Assembly (NCBI RefSeq): GCF_900167335.1
Contig: NZ_FUXI01000006.1
Coordinates: forward strand, 49,390 to 113,389
Source: Pilibacter termitis
GTDB lineage: Bacteria; Bacillota; Bacilli; Lactobacillales; Streptococcaceae
Length of the DNA: 64,000 nt
Direction: 5' to 3'
The position numbers and the translations under genes were made by a program. The notes under the pieces are model-generated. The model did not search any database and had not been told where the DNA came from. It saw only the letters and a program-made list of their open reading frames with translations. Positions 28,220 to 39,423 of the stretch are shown piece after piece. How positions within the stretch are numbered: position 1 is the stretch's first letter; every line of letters begins with the position of its first letter.

Positions 28220-29287
28220 ATGATTGGACTGAAAAAAATTACACCTTATGTGGCAGGAGAACAGCCGAAATTGTCAAAAATGATAAAAATTAATACCAAT
28301 GAAAATGCCTTTCCTCCTTCGCCGAAAGTATTGGCAACGCTCAAGGAATTTGACGGCGATCAATTACGTCTTTATTCTTCGCTTGAAAATGAAAACTTAA
28401 CTTCTGCTTTATCGAAAAAACTAGGGATTTCATCAGATTGTATTACAACGGGTAATGGAAGTGATGATGTGTTGGCATTGGCATTTCAAAGTTTTTTTAA
28501 TTCTGAGTATCCAGTTGTTTTTCCTGATATAACCTACGGTTTTTATACGGTTTGGTGTGAGTTGTTTGATATTCCGTATATGGAAATTCCTTTGGATGAC
28601 GATTTTCATCCTGATTTTACGAAAATTCCTGAGAAAATTGGTGGGATTGTATTGGCAAACCCGAATGCTCCGACAGGTATTGTCCAACCATTATCAAAAA
28701 TAGAGGAATTATTACAATGTCATCCGAATGTTGTCGTGATTGTGGACGAGGCATATATTGAGTTTGGTGGAAAAAGTGCAGTAGCGTTGTTGGATAAATA
28801 TGAAAATCTCTACATTACTCGCACGTTTTCAAAAGATGCCTCTCTTGCAGGTTTGCGAGTGGGTTATGGAGTTGGGAATAAGCGACTGACAGAAGTGATA
28901 AAAGCAGTGAAAAATGCGTACAATCCGTATTCTGTTGACCAATTAGCAGAGGCTTTGGCACTTGCTGCAACACAAGACAGTGATTATTACCGAGAAATGA
29001 ATGGAAAAATTATCGAGACAAGAGAATGGTTGAGCAAAGAGGTCACGCGTATCGGTTTTAATGTGTTGCCAAGTGCGACTAACTTTATCTTGGCGGAACA
29101 TGAGCGTGTTCCTGCGGGTGAAATTTTTGATTTCTTGAGGGAAAACCATGTATTTGTTCGTTATTTCCCAAACAAAGAGAGGATTGCCAATTTCCTTAGA
29201 ATCTCCATTGGAACGAGAGAGGAAATGGAAGTGGTGTTGAAATTATTGAGTGAATTTGTAAAAAAAATAGAAATACAGGAGCAATAA
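28220..29287 (+). CDS. hisC: Histidinol-phosphate aminotransferase
   Basis: 355-residue PLP enzyme of the class I/II aminotransferase fold. The PLP-binding Lys is in TRTFSKDASLAGLRVGYG. Also visible are NPNAPTG and VDEAYIEFGG. It transfers the amino group from glutamate to imidazole-acetol phosphate. First gene after the T-box. ATG is preceded by AGGAAAGATGA. It ends two bases before hisZ. Confidence 0.95.
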   Translation: MIGLKKITPYVAGEQPKLSKMIKINTNENAFPPSPKVLATLKEFDGDQLRLYSSLENENLTSALSKKLGISSDCITTGNGSDDVLALAFQSFFNSEYPVVFPDITYGFYTVWCELFDIPYMEIPLDDDFHPDFTKIPEKIGGIVLANPNAPTGIVQPLSKIEELLQCHPNVVVIVDEAYIEFGGKSAVALLDKYENLYITRTFSKDASLAGLRVGYGVGNKRLTEVIKAVKNAYNPYSVDQLAEALALAATQDSDYYREMNGKIIETREWLSKEVTRIGFNVLPSATNFILAEHERVPAGEIFDFLRENHVFVRYFPNKERIANFLRISIGTREEMEVVLKLLSEFVKKIEIQEQ

Positions 29288-29289
29288 AT

Positions 29290-30459
29290 ATGAGGAAAAA
29301 ACAATTACCCGCAGGGGTGCAAGATAAATTATTTCGCAGAGCAAATGGTGTGTATCAGCTAGAGGCACAGATGAATGAGCTGTTGCGTGTGCGAGGTTTT
29401 CAGCGAATTGAAACGCCAACGATTGAGTTTGCAGAAGTGTTTGAAGATGAACAAAATCAAGATAGTCTGTATCGTTTCTTCGATCATCAAGGGCGAATGT
29501 TGACACTTCGACCAGATATGACACTTCCTGTCGGACGTGTGGTGGCGTCAACGAAAATTGATTTGCCGTTGAAATTGCTTTATAGTGGCAAAGTTTTTCG
29601 TTATCATGATGAGATGAAAGGTTTGCAAAATGAAATTACACAAGTAGGGATTGAAATTATCGGTTTTCCGTCAGCCAAAGCTGAAATAGAGGCGATTTTG
29701 ACGGCTGAATATGTTTTGCGAAAACTAGAGGTGCCAAACTTTCATTTGGAGCTTGGTCATGCGAGTATTTTCAAAAAAATCATTGATGAGCTTTCGCTAG
29801 GGGAACAGAAAGCGGAGGAATTAAAAGGTTTATTGTTAAGCAAAAATATCACGGAGCTTTTTGCCTTCACTCAAGAATTTCCAAGTGATTTATCCAAATT
29901 TATCGCAGAAATTCCGTTATTGTTTGGCGATGTTAAAAACGTGATTGACAAGGCAAAACACTTACTTCCAGAAAATCATCCCATTATGGAGGATTTGTAT
30001 GAAATTGAACAATTATTTCTGCTTTTCCCAAGTAAAACACAGGAGATTTTGCGAGTTGATTTAGGAATGATTGGGGTAATGGATTACTATACCGGCATTA
30101 TGTTTGCTGGTTTCAGCGAGGGGATTCCAGAGAATTTCCTAAATGGCGGGAGATACGACTATTTGTTTAAACGTTTTGAGATGAGTTCAACGACTTCGGT
30201 AGGTTGGGCAATGAATTTGGAGCTAGTGTTTGATTTACTTTACAAAACGCAAAATAATCAGCGAAAAAATAAAATTTTGGTGCATTTTGAAACCGAAGAA
30301 ATCGCTCAGGTGACGGATTTAGTCAATGCGGAAACGGAATTGTCTTTGTTTGCCAATTTGTCCGAAACACTTGATTATGCGAAAAAATGGGGATATAGAG
30401 AAGTTTGGTATTTTAAAAATGGAGAGTTCAACAAGCAGGAGGTGGAAACGGATGAATAA
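29290..30459 (+). CDS. hisZ: ATP phosphoribosyltransferase regulatory subunit
   Basis: 389-residue paralogue of histidyl-tRNA synthetase that lacks aminoacylation but is needed by short-form HisG. Motif-2-like [15 protein letters not shown] and [10 protein letters not shown] are visible. ATG follows AGGAGCAATAAAT. The last 8 bases overlap the hisG start. Confidence 0.94.
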   Translation: MRKKQLPAGVQDKLFRRANGVYQLEAQMNELLRVRGFQRIETPTIEFAEVFEDEQNQDSLYRFFDHQGRMLTLRPDMTLPVGRVVASTKIDLPLKLLYSGKVFRYHDEMKGLQNEITQVGIEIIGFPSAKAEIEAILTAEYVLRKLEVPNFHLELGHASIFKKIIDELSLGEQKAEELKGLLLSKNITELFAFTQEFPSDLSKFIAEIPLLFGDVKNVIDKAKHLLPENHPIMEDLYEIEQLFLLFPSKTQEILRVDLGMIGVMDYYTGIMFAGFSEGIPENFLNGGRYDYLFKRFEMSSTTSVGWAMNLELVFDLLYKTQNNQRKNKILVHFETEEIAQVTDLVNAETELSLFANLSETLDYAKKWGYREVWYFKNGEFNKQEVETDE

Positions 30460-31117
30460 GCCAATTACGATTGCGTTAACCAAAGGGAGATTGGAAAAAG
30501 ATACACTGAAATTGCTGGCGAAAATGGGGCTTGATATGGATTTTATGAAAGAAAAAAATCGAAAATTGATTTTTGAAAGTCCAGACGGAAAACTTCGATT
30601 TTTGCTCGTCAAGGCACCAGATGTTACGACATATGTACGGCATGGTGTAGCAGACTTAGGCGTGGTGGGGAAAGATGTTTTGCTAGAACATCCTTACGGC
30701 TATTATGAAATGCTAGATTTGAATATCGGTGTTTGCAAGTTTTCCGTAGCCTCCACTGCAGACTATCAACCCAAAGATCACAAGCGAAAACGCATTGCTA
30801 CTAAATATCCAACGGTTGCAAGTAGTTATTTTAACTCGAAAAATGAAGATGTGGAAATCATCAAAATTGAAGGCTCTGTCGAAATTTCGCCTGTCTTGCA
30901 TTTAGCAGATGCGATTGTGGATATTGTAGAAACGGGAAACACCTTGCGTGAAAATGGCTTGGAAGTATTCGAGGACATCTGCCGAATTTCAGCAAGATTA
31001 ATAGCCAACAAAGCAGCAATAAAAAGCAACCCAGAAATTGTAACATTTATCCAAGAACTAGAGAAAATTGTAGCGAACAAAGGAGGGAGAGTTTTTGATG
31101 AAACGATTAACAGGTAG
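30452..31117 (+). CDS. hisG: ATP phosphoribosyltransferase, short form
   Basis: 221 residues, the catalytic short form without the C-terminal ACT-like regulatory domain. It catalyses the first committed step of histidine synthesis and acts with HisZ. Motifs: [13 protein letters not shown] and the phosphate-binding [19 protein letters not shown] 30452 follows CAGGAGGTGGAAACGG. Overlaps hisZ upstream and hisD downstream. Confidence 0.95.
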   Translation: MNKPITIALTKGRLEKDTLKLLAKMGLDMDFMKEKNRKLIFESPDGKLRFLLVKAPDVTTYVRHGVADLGVVGKDVLLEHPYGYYEMLDLNIGVCKFSVASTADYQPKDHKRKRIATKYPTVASSYFNSKNEDVEIIKIEGSVEISPVLHLADAIVDIVETGNTLRENGLEVFEDICRISARLIANKAAIKSNPEIVTFIQELEKIVANKGGRVFDETINR

Positions 31118-32384
31118 TGTCGAGGAAATTGCCGACATTTTAAAACGAGAACAAATGGAACTGAATACAAGTCAAGTAGAGGTTGAAAATGCTGTAAGTG
31201 AAATTATCGAGACGGTGAAAACTCTTGGTGATAAGGCATTAATTGATTACACAGAGAAATTTGACGGTGTCGTGTTAAAAGAATTGCAAGTAGGGAGATT
31301 AGCAATTGACCATGCGTATAAAGAAATTGAGCTAGAAGTGCTAGTTTCGCTCAAACAAGCAAAAGAGAATATCATCTCTTACCACGAAAAACAAAAAGAA
31401 CTTGGGTTTGCCGATTTTCAAGGAGAAGGGATTCTTCGTGGGCAGATGATTGTGCCACTCGAGCGTGTGGGCATTTATGTTCCGGGAGGCACGGCTGCCT
31501 ATCCGTCTAGCGTTTTGATGAATGCTCTCCCTGCGAAAATTGCAGGTGTGGAGGAAATCATTATGATTACGCCACCGCCAAAAGACAATGTGTTCAATTC
31601 TGCAATTTTGGTAGCCGCCGATTTGGCAGGGGTAGATAAAATTTTCCAAATTGGTGGGGCTCACGGCATTGCTGCTCTGGCTTACGGCACGCAAATGATA
31701 CCGAGAGTAGATAAAATTGTAGGTCCGGGAAATATTTTTGTGGCGACAGCGAAAAAACAAGTTTTTGGGCAAGTAGGAATTGATATGATTGCAGGTCCCT
31801 CAGAAGTAGGTGTGCTGGCAGATGAAAGTGCAAATCCTAGATTTATCGCTGCTGATTTATTGTCGCAAGCAGAGCATGATGTCTTGGCAAGAGCAATTTT
31901 GGTGACCAACTCGGAAGAATTAGCCACAGAAGTTGACCAAGAGCTAGAGAGACAACTGCGTGAATTGCCACGTGAGGAAATCGCTAGAGCATCCATTGAA
32001 AACAATGGTCGCACGATTATCACAGACACGATAGAGCATATGTTTGAATTGATGAACAAAGTTGCTCCAGAGCATTTGGAAGTACAATTGGAAGATTCGA
32101 TAAAATATTTGAGCAAAATAAAAAATGCAGGCAGTGTATTTTTGGGAAATTACACGAGTGAGCCTGTTGGGGATTATTTTGCAGGAGCCAATCATGTCTT
32201 GCCAACAGGCAGCACGGCAAGATTTTCTTCGGCTTTGGGTGTACATGACTTTGTCAAACGGATACAATATACTTATTACGACAAAAAAGCACTCAAAAAT
32301 TCACAGCGTGCCATTACAGCTTTGGCACGAAAAGAAGGGCTAGAAGCACACGCTCGTGCGATTGACGTGAGATTTGAGGCATAA
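31098..32384 (+). CDS. hisD: Histidinol dehydrogenase
   Basis: 428-residue zinc enzyme that oxidises histidinol to histidine in two NAD-dependent steps. Signature segments: [39 protein letters not shown] and NHVLPTG, which include Zn-binding and catalytic residues. ATG 31098 follows AAGGAGGGAGAG and lies inside the end of hisG (20-bp overlap). Confidence 0.96.
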   Translation: MKRLTGSVEEIADILKREQMELNTSQVEVENAVSEIIETVKTLGDKALIDYTEKFDGVVLKELQVGRLAIDHAYKEIELEVLVSLKQAKENIISYHEKQKELGFADFQGEGILRGQMIVPLERVGIYVPGGTAAYPSSVLMNALPAKIAGVEEIIMITPPPKDNVFNSAILVAADLAGVDKIFQIGGAHGIAALAYGTQMIPRVDKIVGPGNIFVATAKKQVFGQVGIDMIAGPSEVGVLADESANPRFIAADLLSQAEHDVLARAILVTNSEELATEVDQELERQLRELPREEIARASIENNGRTIITDTIEHMFELMNKVAPEHLEVQLEDSIKYLSKIKNAGSVFLGNYTSEPVGDYFAGANHVLPTGSTARFSSALGVHDFVKRIQYTYYDKKALKNSQRAITALARKEGLEAHARAIDVRFEA

Positions 32385-32403
32385 GAAGAGAGGAATGGGA
32401 AAA

Positions 32404-33111
32404 ATGAAATTAAAGCTACAAAACGTAAACAAATCATTTGATGAAAAGCAACTTTTTAGGGACGCAAGTTTTACCTTTGAAACAGGGAAAATTTACGGGT
32501 TGCTTGGGCGAAATGGTGCAGGGAAAACAACGCTATTCAATTGTATTGCACAAAATTTGACACTCGATAGTGGGAGTATCTCGATTATTGATGATAAGGG
32601 TGTGGAAAATGCAATGTATGACAATACAGAAATTGGCTTTGTGATGACGGATACAAACTTGCCAGACTTCATGACAGGAATTGAATTTGTCCGATTTGTA
32701 ATGGATTTGAACAAACATCGCTTGACGACAACACTTTCTGCTAGTGAAAATTTATCAAAATATGGCATTAAAGAAAGCGACCAACACATTTTATTGCGTG
32801 ATTATTCACATGGGATGAAAAATAAAGTCCAAATGCTCGTGACAGAAATTACAAACGCACCGATTTACTTGCTAGACGAGCCATTGACGAGTTTTGACCC
32901 TGTTGCAGCTTATGAGGTGAAAGAGCGAATACGTGAATTGAAAAACAATGCAATTGTGATTTTCTCAACGCATATTTTGGAACTTGCACAAGAATTATGT
33001 GATGAAATTATCCTTTTGCACGACAAACACTTTGAAATCCTAGAAAAAGAAAAACTTCAATCCGAAGACTTTGAAAAGGAAATCGTCAAGATTTTGAGTG
33101 GAGGCGAGTAA
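32404..33111 (+). CDS. ABC transporter ATP-binding protein inside the his operon
   Basis: 235 residues. Walker A GRNGAGKTTLF, a degenerate signature YSHGMKNK in place of LSGGQ, and Walker B IYLLDEPL. It resembles ATPases of ABC-2 type exporters. ATG 32404 follows AGAGGAATGGGAAAA. It starts 19 bp after hisD and is followed at once by its membrane partner. It is not a known part of histidine synthesis. Confidence 0.9.
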   Translation: MKLKLQNVNKSFDEKQLFRDASFTFETGKIYGLLGRNGAGKTTLFNCIAQNLTLDSGSISIIDDKGVENAMYDNTEIGFVMTDTNLPDFMTGIEFVRFVMDLNKHRLTTTLSASENLSKYGIKESDQHILLRDYSHGMKNKVQMLVTEITNAPIYLLDEPLTSFDPVAAYEVKERIRELKNNAIVIFSTHILELAQELCDEIILLHDKHFEILEKEKLQSEDFEKEIVKILSGGE

Positions 33112-33112
33112 A

Positions 33113-34801
33113 ATGAAAGGTTATCTTAATTTTTTCTTGAAAGTCACTCAAATTCAAGCAACGACATTTTTAAATGGACTTTGGTTTTGGCTAAGACGTG
33201 TGCCTTTGATAGGAAAGAGCATTTCGCCAAAATTTTATGCAGCATATGATTTAAAAACGGGACTTACAGTGATTTTGAAATGGCTCAAGTTGCCAGTAAT
33301 AGTGTTTAATAAATCACTTCAAGTGCTGGTTACATGGGGCGTTTCAGCTATCGTCTATAATGTGGTTACTATCGTCCGCAATATGGATAAAGAGACAAAC
33401 GACTCATTTCAGTTTGCTGCACCAGAAATTTTTCATTGGACAATAACGATTTTTTTCTTATTTTGTCTATTTTGGCAAATGGATTTTATCGTTGCGTCAA
33501 ATGGGAAAATGTTCAAAAACATTGATTTTGCCAAACGTTACCGCCTGTCTTATCAAGAGACACTTGTGAAATTTTATCGCATGGATTTAGTGACGAGCTC
33601 ACTTGCCTATGTGTTGCCATTTTTGATTTTAGGCTTGGGGTATCGCCATGTTTTTGTGGCAATCGTTGTGCCAATTGTCCTTCGCCTGCTCTTGCTAAAC
33701 TTGAGCATGATCTTAGTAGCTCAGCATTTTTGGATAAAAGTGATTGACTTTCTTCACGGAAAATTTATGCGTTGGATTTTCACAGGGGCATTAACAATGC
33801 TTTATTTCGCAATCACTGTGTATTGTACGGTAGTTGTCTCTATGCAATGGACAGGTGTGCTTACATGGATTTCCTTGGTTTTAGCGATTCTAACTTCTTT
33901 TAAGGCAACGAAACTAGGATTTACGAATGAATTTATCGAAAGAATTTTCATCAAAAAAGCCTACACTGAGGAAGTATTTGCCAAATTGGGAAATCAAAAC
34001 ATGGGGTTTACGGCTGCTGAAAAATCAAGCCAAAAAATTGAAGCGACAAATGAACAAGAAATTTTCGAGCGTTATAGCGGAGGGCAATTGCTCAATCACT
34101 TGCTTTTCAAACGCTATTCGAAAATTTTCAAAAAGAAATTGTTTTACCGTTTAGCTGCGTTAGTCGCTCTTTTTCTCGTAGTGATTGTGGGTTACCTTTA
34201 CCTAAAATTTACTCATGCAACGGGTGCAGTTACTGTAAGCGAAAAAGACGTATATGTGTTTTTGCCAAGTCTATTCGTTGTGCTATATCTAACAAGTTTA
34301 TCCAAGGAAATCGTGAGTATTTACTATTTAAGATGTGACAAAGCGATGCTCAACTATCCATTTTATCGCACGAAACAAGCGATTTTACAGAGTTTTGCTG
34401 ATCGATTGAAACAATCGTTTATTTTGAACACACCGATTGTTTTAGGATTGTTGATTAATATATTCACGATCATTTTCCTCTTTGGAAAACAAATTTCTAT
34501 GGGGGGATTGGCATTAATTCTCTTTTATGGGGTTGCAGTTAATCTGCTATTCTCGTTTCATGAGCTGTTTTTATACTATATTTTACAGCCATTTGACAAA
34601 GAAGGACTGTCGAAAAATCCAATATTTTCGTTTATCAACGGTGCTTTTTATTTATTTTGTATTCAAAACTACAATTTTCAAACATTGTTCAGCAACAAAG
34701 TTCTCTATGTAGCAGTCGTCTCGATTGTCATCGTACTTTATGTAATTGTAGGTTTCATCACCGTACAAAAAAAAGCCCCACAAACATTTAGGCTAAAATA
34801 A
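33113..34801 (+). CDS. ABC transporter membrane protein inside the his operon
   Basis: 562 residues with roughly ten or more hydrophobic segments and a cytosolic stretch near residues 275-340. No well-known family seen; it pairs with the ATPase whose stop codon directly precedes its ATG (GGAGGCGAGTAAAATG). Substrate unknown. The stop codon is immediately followed by the repeat array at 34801. Confidence 0.8.
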   Translation: MKGYLNFFLKVTQIQATTFLNGLWFWLRRVPLIGKSISPKFYAAYDLKTGLTVILKWLKLPVIVFNKSLQVLVTWGVSAIVYNVVTIVRNMDKETNDSFQFAAPEIFHWTITIFFLFCLFWQMDFIVASNGKMFKNIDFAKRYRLSYQETLVKFYRMDLVTSSLAYVLPFLILGLGYRHVFVAIVVPIVLRLLLLNLSMILVAQHFWIKVIDFLHGKFMRWIFTGALTMLYFAITVYCTVVVSMQWTGVLTWISLVLAILTSFKATKLGFTNEFIERIFIKKAYTEEVFAKLGNQNMGFTAAEKSSQKIEATNEQEIFERYSGGQLLNHLLFKRYSKIFKKKLFYRLAALVALFLVVIVGYLYLKFTHATGAVTVSEKDVYVFLPSLFVVLYLTSLSKEIVSIYYLRCDKAMLNYPFYRTKQAILQSFADRLKQSFILNTPIVLGLLINIFTIIFLFGKQISMGGLALILFYGVAVNLLFSFHELFLYYILQPFDKEGLSKNPIFSFINGAFYLFCIQNYNFQTLFSNKVLYVAVVSIVIVLYVIVGFITVQKKAPQTFRLK

Positions 34802-35352
34802 AAGCGGAGAGGGGCGTTTTGAAGTTTGTGGCAGTGAGCCGTGCCGTTTATCTACTCGAAACGCAGTTTCGAGCGGCACTGCGAACAGCCACCAAACTTC
34901 AGCCCCTCGCAGCTAGATAAAATAAAAGCGGAGCGGGGCGTTCTGGAGTCTGCAACAGCGAACTATGTCGTTCATTTACTTGAAGCGAAGCTTCAAGCGA
35001 CATTGAGAGCAGTTGCCAGACTCCAGCCCCTCGTAGCTAGATAAAATAAAAGCGGAGCGGGGCGTTTTGAAGTTTGCAACAGTGAGCCGTGTCGTTTATT
35101 TACTGCTACACTTTGTTTCGCATACAGTCTTTCTAAGAATCAAAGATTCTTGAAAGACTAGCATCGCAACGCAAGTTGCGAGCGACACAGCGAACAGTTG
35201 CCAAACTTCAGCCCCTCGTAGCTAGATAAAATAAAAGCGAGAGGGGCGTTTTGAAGTCTGTGGCAGTGAGCCGTGCCGTTTACTTGCTCCGAAACGCAAG
35301 TTTCGAGCGGCACAGCGAACAGTTGCCAAACTCCAGCCCCTCACAACTAAGC
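34801..35352. repeat. Tandem hairpin repeat array (family 2), four units, inside the his operon
   Basis: Units begin at about 34801, 34925, 35050 and 35236 with AAAAGCGGAG(A/C)GGGGCG and end with AGCTAGATAAAATA. Period is about 124 bp; the third unit is longer because it holds the nested hairpin at 35126-35159. Orientation is opposite to the array at 2727-3280. It fills the 563-bp gap between the ABC membrane protein and the next gene. Confidence 0.88.
35126..35159. repeat. Nested hairpin inside a family-2 unit
   Basis: AGTCTTTCTAAGAATC and GATTCTTGAAAGACT around an AAA loop. It is the reverse complement of the hairpin at 2794-2827, with the same GCTACAC flank. Confidence 0.75.
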
Positions 35353-35364
35353 AAAGGAGCAAGA

Positions 35365-35820
35365 ATGAGAAGAGTTGACCGAGAACTTTCACTTGATGAG
35401 ACGATTAAAGTGATTGAAAATCAAGAATATGGTGTGCTTTCTACCATTGGTGAAAATGGCTATCCTTATGGGATTCCGTTGAATTATGCTTATATTGACG
35501 GAGCGATTTATATTCATGGTGCTAGAAGCGGGCATAAAATAGAAAATTTTTCATTTTGTGAAAAAGTGTCTTTTACAGTTGTAGGCGACACAGAAGTTCT
35601 CCCAGAAAAATTTGGCACAAACTATGAAAGTGCCATTTGTTTCGGGAAAATTTCCGAGGCAGTCGATAGCGAAAAAGAAAAAGCTCTTTACAGTTTGATT
35701 GAAAAATATTCTGCCGATTATTTGGCAGAGGGCAGAGAATACCTTGCCAAAATGACGAAAGCCACCCGAGTGTTTAAGATTTCAATTGAGAGCATAAGCG
35801 GGAAAGCGAAGAGAAAATAA
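35365..35820 (+). CDS. Pyridoxamine 5'-phosphate oxidase-like flavoprotein
   Basis: 151 residues of the split-barrel FMN-binding fold (NimA/PNPOx-like): [17 protein letters not shown] and the loop [14 protein letters not shown] are typical. Such proteins bind FMN or F420 and are often of unknown substrate. ATG follows AAAGGAGCAAGA. It stands between the repeat array and hisB (13 bp), so it is co-transcribed with the second half of the his operon. Confidence 0.85.
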   Translation: MRRVDRELSLDETIKVIENQEYGVLSTIGENGYPYGIPLNYAYIDGAIYIHGARSGHKIENFSFCEKVSFTVVGDTEVLPEKFGTNYESAICFGKISEAVDSEKEKALYSLIEKYSADYLAEGREYLAKMTKATRVFKISIESISGKAKRK

Positions 35821-35833
35821 CGGAGGAAATCAA

Positions 35834-36418
35834 ATGAGAAATGCAACAATCAAAAGAGATACGTTTGAAACAAAAATTAGCCTGAAAGTGAATTTAGATG
35901 AACAGTCACCTGTTGAAATCAATACAGGTGTGGGCTTTTTCGACCATATGCTGACATTGTTCGCCGTTCACTCGAGGATTTCGCTCGTAGTTGAAGTTGA
36001 CGGAGATTTGCACGTGGATAGCCACCATACTGTTGAAGATGTGGGCATTGCATTAGGTCAGGCGATTCGTGAGTCGCTTGGTGAGAAAATTGGCATTAAC
36101 CGCTACGGAACAAGTTTTGTGCCAATGGACGAAACACTTGGAATGGCAAGTTTGGATTTGTCAGGTAGAAGTTATTTAGTGTTTGATGCAACATTTGACA
36201 ATCCAAAACTCGGAGCATTTGACACCGAGTTAGCCGAAGAATTTTTCCAAGCACTTGCTTTTAATTTGCAAATGAATTTACATTTGAAAATTTTGCATGG
36301 AAAAAATACACATCATAAAATTGAAAGTTTGTTTAAAGCGACAGGACGTGCATTACGTGAGGCAATTACAATAAATCCTGAAATTAAAGGAGTAAATTCG
36401 ACAAAAGGGGTGCTGTAA
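35834..36418 (+). CDS. hisB: Imidazoleglycerol-phosphate dehydratase
   Basis: 194 residues, the monofunctional dehydratase without a phosphatase domain. Metal-binding motifs are [10 protein letters not shown] and [15 protein letters not shown] follows CGGAGGAAATCAA. The stop codon abuts the hisH start. Confidence 0.96.
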   Translation: MRNATIKRDTFETKISLKVNLDEQSPVEINTGVGFFDHMLTLFAVHSRISLVVEVDGDLHVDSHHTVEDVGIALGQAIRESLGEKIGINRYGTSFVPMDETLGMASLDLSGRSYLVFDATFDNPKLGAFDTELAEEFFQALAFNLQMNLHLKILHGKNTHHKIESLFKATGRALREAITINPEIKGVNSTKGVL

Positions 36419-37027
36419 ATGATTGCAATTATTGACTACGACACAGGAAACACCAAAAATGTTGCCAAAGCTCTGCACGCAATCGGTGTGGAAAATGTGT
36501 TGACAAGTGACGCTGAAGTGATAAGAAATGCGGACGGCTTGATTTTGCCGGGAGTAGGAGCTTTTCCTCTTGCAATGGAAGAACTTCGCAAGCGAAATCT
36601 TATTGACGTGCTAAAAGAAGAAGTCGCAAATGGAAAACCACTTTTAGGTGTTTGTCTAGGAATGCAGCTACTTTTGGAGGGGTCTTACGAGCATAGTTAT
36701 ACCGAAGGACTCGGTTTTATCAAAGGGAAATGCCGTGCGATTCCAGACAAAGAAGGGTTTCCTGTGCCACATATGGGCTGGAATGAACTCATCATAACGA
36801 ACAAAAGCCCCTTAACTGAAAATTTGGAAAGCAAATATGTCTATTTCGTTCACTCCTACTATGCAGATTGTGAAAAAGAATACATCAATGCCGTAGCGAA
36901 TTACTCGATACCCGTCCCTGCCATGATTCGCAACGGGAATGTCTATGGAGCACAATTTCACCCAGAAAAATCAAGTACGGTAGGATTAGGGATTTTGAAA
37001 AAATTCAAGGAGGTAGTGTACGCATGA
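36419..37027 (+). CDS. hisH: Imidazole glycerol phosphate synthase, glutaminase subunit
   Basis: 202-residue class I amidotransferase. Nucleophile Cys is in LGVCLGMQLL and the His/Glu pair in QFHPEKS. It feeds ammonia to HisF. Start directly follows the hisB stop and the end overlaps hisA by 4 bases. Confidence 0.96.
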   Translation: MIAIIDYDTGNTKNVAKALHAIGVENVLTSDAEVIRNADGLILPGVGAFPLAMEELRKRNLIDVLKEEVANGKPLLGVCLGMQLLLEGSYEHSYTEGLGFIKGKCRAIPDKEGFPVPHMGWNELIITNKSPLTENLESKYVYFVHSYYADCEKEYINAVANYSIPVPAMIRNGNVYGAQFHPEKSSTVGLGILKKFKEVVYA

Positions 37028-37755
37028 ATATTTTGCCAGCAATTGATTTAAAAGATTCTCAGGCGGTTCGTCTGTTTCAGGGAGATTTCGCTCAAAAAAC
37101 GATTGTCAATGCCACACCTCTTGCCCAAGCACGTGAATTTGCTGAAGGTGGCATGAAATACTTGCACGTGGTAGACCTAGACGGAGCGTTAGAAGCTCGT
37201 GCAGTTCATGCACCGCTCATTGCCAAAATCAAGCAAGAGAATCCCCGACTTTTTGTCGAAGTCGGCGGAGGGATTCGGAGCATGGAGCAAGTGGAAGATT
37301 ACCTTAATCAAGGAATTGACCGCATTATTATCGGCTCAGCAGCTCTCACAAACCCAGAGTTTGTCAAGCAAGCAGTTGAGAAATTCGGCGAAAAAATTGC
37401 GGTTGGGATTGACGCAAAAGACGAAAAAGTCGCAATTTCTGGCTGGCTAGAAGTCGCAGAAACCGATTATATTACGTTTGCCAAGGAAATGGTGAAACTT
37501 GGCGTGCAAACGATTATTTACACGGATATTTCAAAAGACGGTACTCTTGCAGGTCCTAGCGTTGCTCATTATGAAAAACTCACTTCCGCCCTTCCAACAA
37601 CGAAAATTATCGCAAGCGGTGGTGTTAGCTCGGTGGAAGATTTAAGAGAATTAATGAAAACAGGTGTAGACGGGGCAATTGTTGGTAAGGCATTTTACAG
37701 TGGAAAAATTGGACTTGAGGAAATGAGGGAAATCCAAGGAGGGCAATCATGTTAG
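37024..37755 (+). CDS. hisA: ProFAR isomerase
   Basis: 243-residue TIM barrel that isomerises the phosphoribosylformimino intermediate. Motifs: [14 protein letters not shown] with the first catalytic Asp, VGGGIRS for phosphate binding, and [14 protein letters not shown] with the second catalytic Asp. Overlaps hisH (ATGA) and hisF (7 bases). Confidence 0.96.
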   Translation: MNILPAIDLKDSQAVRLFQGDFAQKTIVNATPLAQAREFAEGGMKYLHVVDLDGALEARAVHAPLIAKIKQENPRLFVEVGGGIRSMEQVEDYLNQGIDRIIIGSAALTNPEFVKQAVEKFGEKIAVGIDAKDEKVAISGWLEVAETDYITFAKEMVKLGVQTIIYTDISKDGTLAGPSVAHYEKLTSALPTTKIIASGGVSSVEDLRELMKTGVDGAIVGKAFYSGKIGLEEMREIQGGQSC

Positions 37756-38504
37756 CAAAAAGAATTATTCCCTGCTTAGACGTGACGAATGGTCGAGTGG
37801 TGAAAGGAATTAATTTTGTAGATTTAACAGATGTAGGTGACCCTGTCGAAGTCGCTCGTGTGTATAATGAACAAGGAGCAGATGAATTAGTTTTCCTCGA
37901 CATTACAGCGACAAGCGACAACCGAGAAACAATGGTTGACATGGTGGAAAGAACCGCTCGTGAGGTGTTTATCCCCTTTACCATTGGCGGAGGGATTCGC
38001 AATACAGACGATATGCAGGCAATGCTAAAAGCTGGAGCAGATAAAATTTCTATCAACTCAGCAGCAGTTGCTCGTCCTGAATTAATCAGCGAAGGTGCGG
38101 AAAAGTTTGGCAGGCAGTGTATCGTAGTGGCAATTGATGCCAAAAGGAATGGAAATTCGTGGAACGTCTACGTTGCAGGTGGTAGACGAGATACGGGGCT
38201 TGATGCGATTGAATGGGCGAAAAAAGCAGTTGCTTTAGGTGCAGGTGAAATTTTATTGACCAGCATGGATGCGGACGGCACAAAGGACGGATACGACATT
38301 GAATTACTCCAAGCCATTTGCAATGCCGTTAGCGTGCCAGTGATTGCCAGTGGTGGAGCGGGTAATTCAGAGCATATCATCGAAGTTTTTGAGCAAACAG
38401 GAGCAACCGCCGCCCTTGCCGCCAGTATTTTCCACTACGGCGAAGTACCAATTCCGCAAGTAAAACAGGAGTTGAAAGAGCATGGGATTGCGGTAAGGAT
38501 TTGA
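37749..38504 (+). CDS. hisF: Imidazole glycerol phosphate synthase, cyclase subunit
   Basis: 251-residue TIM barrel. Catalytic Asp residues are in [15 protein letters not shown] (N-terminal) and [13 protein letters not shown]. It uses ammonia from HisH to form the imidazole ring. ATG follows AAGGAGGGCAATC. Confidence 0.96.
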   Translation: MLAKRIIPCLDVTNGRVVKGINFVDLTDVGDPVEVARVYNEQGADELVFLDITATSDNRETMVDMVERTAREVFIPFTIGGGIRNTDDMQAMLKAGADKISINSAAVARPELISEGAEKFGRQCIVVAIDAKRNGNSWNVYVAGGRRDTGLDAIEWAKKAVALGAGEILLTSMDADGTKDGYDIELLQAICNAVSVPVIASGGAGNSEHIIEVFEQTGATAALAASIFHYGEVPIPQVKQELKEHGIAVRI

Positions 38505-38508
38505 TAAT

Positions 38509-39423
38509 ATGGAGAATTTGAAAACAAGCAAAAGAGTCGCAATCGGCACCCTCTATGCCCTATCTGCAGGTGTGATGTGGGCAATTTCAGGAACTTTAGG
38601 ACAAATTTTCTTTGAAAACTATCATGGCAATGCTCTTTGGATTACGTCCATGCGACTGGTCATTGCAAGTTTCATTTTGCTATTTGTCAGTTTCAAAAGT
38701 GAACCCGAGCGTTTTTTTGACATTTGGAAAGATAAGCGGAATTATCCGACACTATTTTTCTATGCGATTGGTGGCGTGCTATTTGTTCAGCTGACCTATT
38801 ATCTTTGTATTCAACACTCAAATGTCGCCACGGCAACGGTGATTCAGTTTACAGGCCCTATTTTCATCATGCTCTACATGGCAATTTTCAAAAGAAAGAG
38901 CCCGAGCGTTTTGGCACTTCTCTACGTCTTTCTGGCGATGTTCGGCGTGTTTTTGATGATTACGCATGGAAAACTTGACACCATGACCATTACATTTCCC
39001 GCTCTCCTCTTCGGCGTTCTCTCAGCCGTTGGAGTTGCGACGTATTCCATTGCCCCGAAAAAGCTACTGCAAAGCTATTCTGCGGTCAATTTGACAGGTT
39101 GGGGAATGTTGCTGGCGGGAATTGTGATGAATATCGCTCAGCCACTTTGGCGAGTGGACTTTAAGTTAGAAATCGTAAGTATTTCTCTAGCACTAGGCAT
39201 TGCCGTGCTTGGCACAGCCATTCCGTTTCTTTTCTCAATGAAATCGGTCACCTACGTCTCAGCACTTGTTTTCAGTGTAGCATCAGCAAGTGAGCCGATT
39301 TTCGCAGCGATTTTATCGTTGATTTTATTCCAAAGTCAACTAGATTTCTTAACATTAAGCTCAATGGGCGTGATTATTACAAGTGTATTATTATTGGCAA
39401 GAGAGGAGGGAAAGGTGAAATGA
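38509..39423 (+). CDS. EamA-family (DMT) transporter inside the his operon
   Basis: 304 residues with ten predicted membrane segments in two EamA halves; [15 protein letters not shown] opens the first. Drug/metabolite transporters of this type export or import amino acids and metabolites. Its position between hisF and hisI, with a 4-bp overlap into hisI, suggests co-expression and perhaps histidine or intermediate transport (inference). Confidence 0.88.
   Translation: MENLKTSKRVAIGTLYALSAGVMWAISGTLGQIFFENYHGNALWITSMRLVIASFILLFVSFKSEPERFFDIWKDKRNYPTLFFYAIGGVLFVQLTYYLCIQHSNVATATVIQFTGPIFIMLYMAIFKRKSPSVLALLYVFLAMFGVFLMITHGKLDTMTITFPALLFGVLSAVGVATYSIAPKKLLQSYSAVNLTGWGMLLAGIVMNIAQPLWRVDFKLEIVSISLALGIAVLGTAIPFLFSMKSVTYVSALVFSVASASEPIFAAILSLILFQSQLDFLTLSSMGVIITSVLLLAREEGKVK

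Noticed and set aside
30326-30451. N-terminal extension of hisG
   Set aside because: It lies wholly in hisZ in another frame. The ATG at 30452 has AGGAGGTG at good spacing and gives the standard HisG start.
31682-32116. Long antisense frames across hisD and similar genes
   Set aside because: They mirror strong coding sequence on the plus strand, have no ribosome sites and resemble no family.
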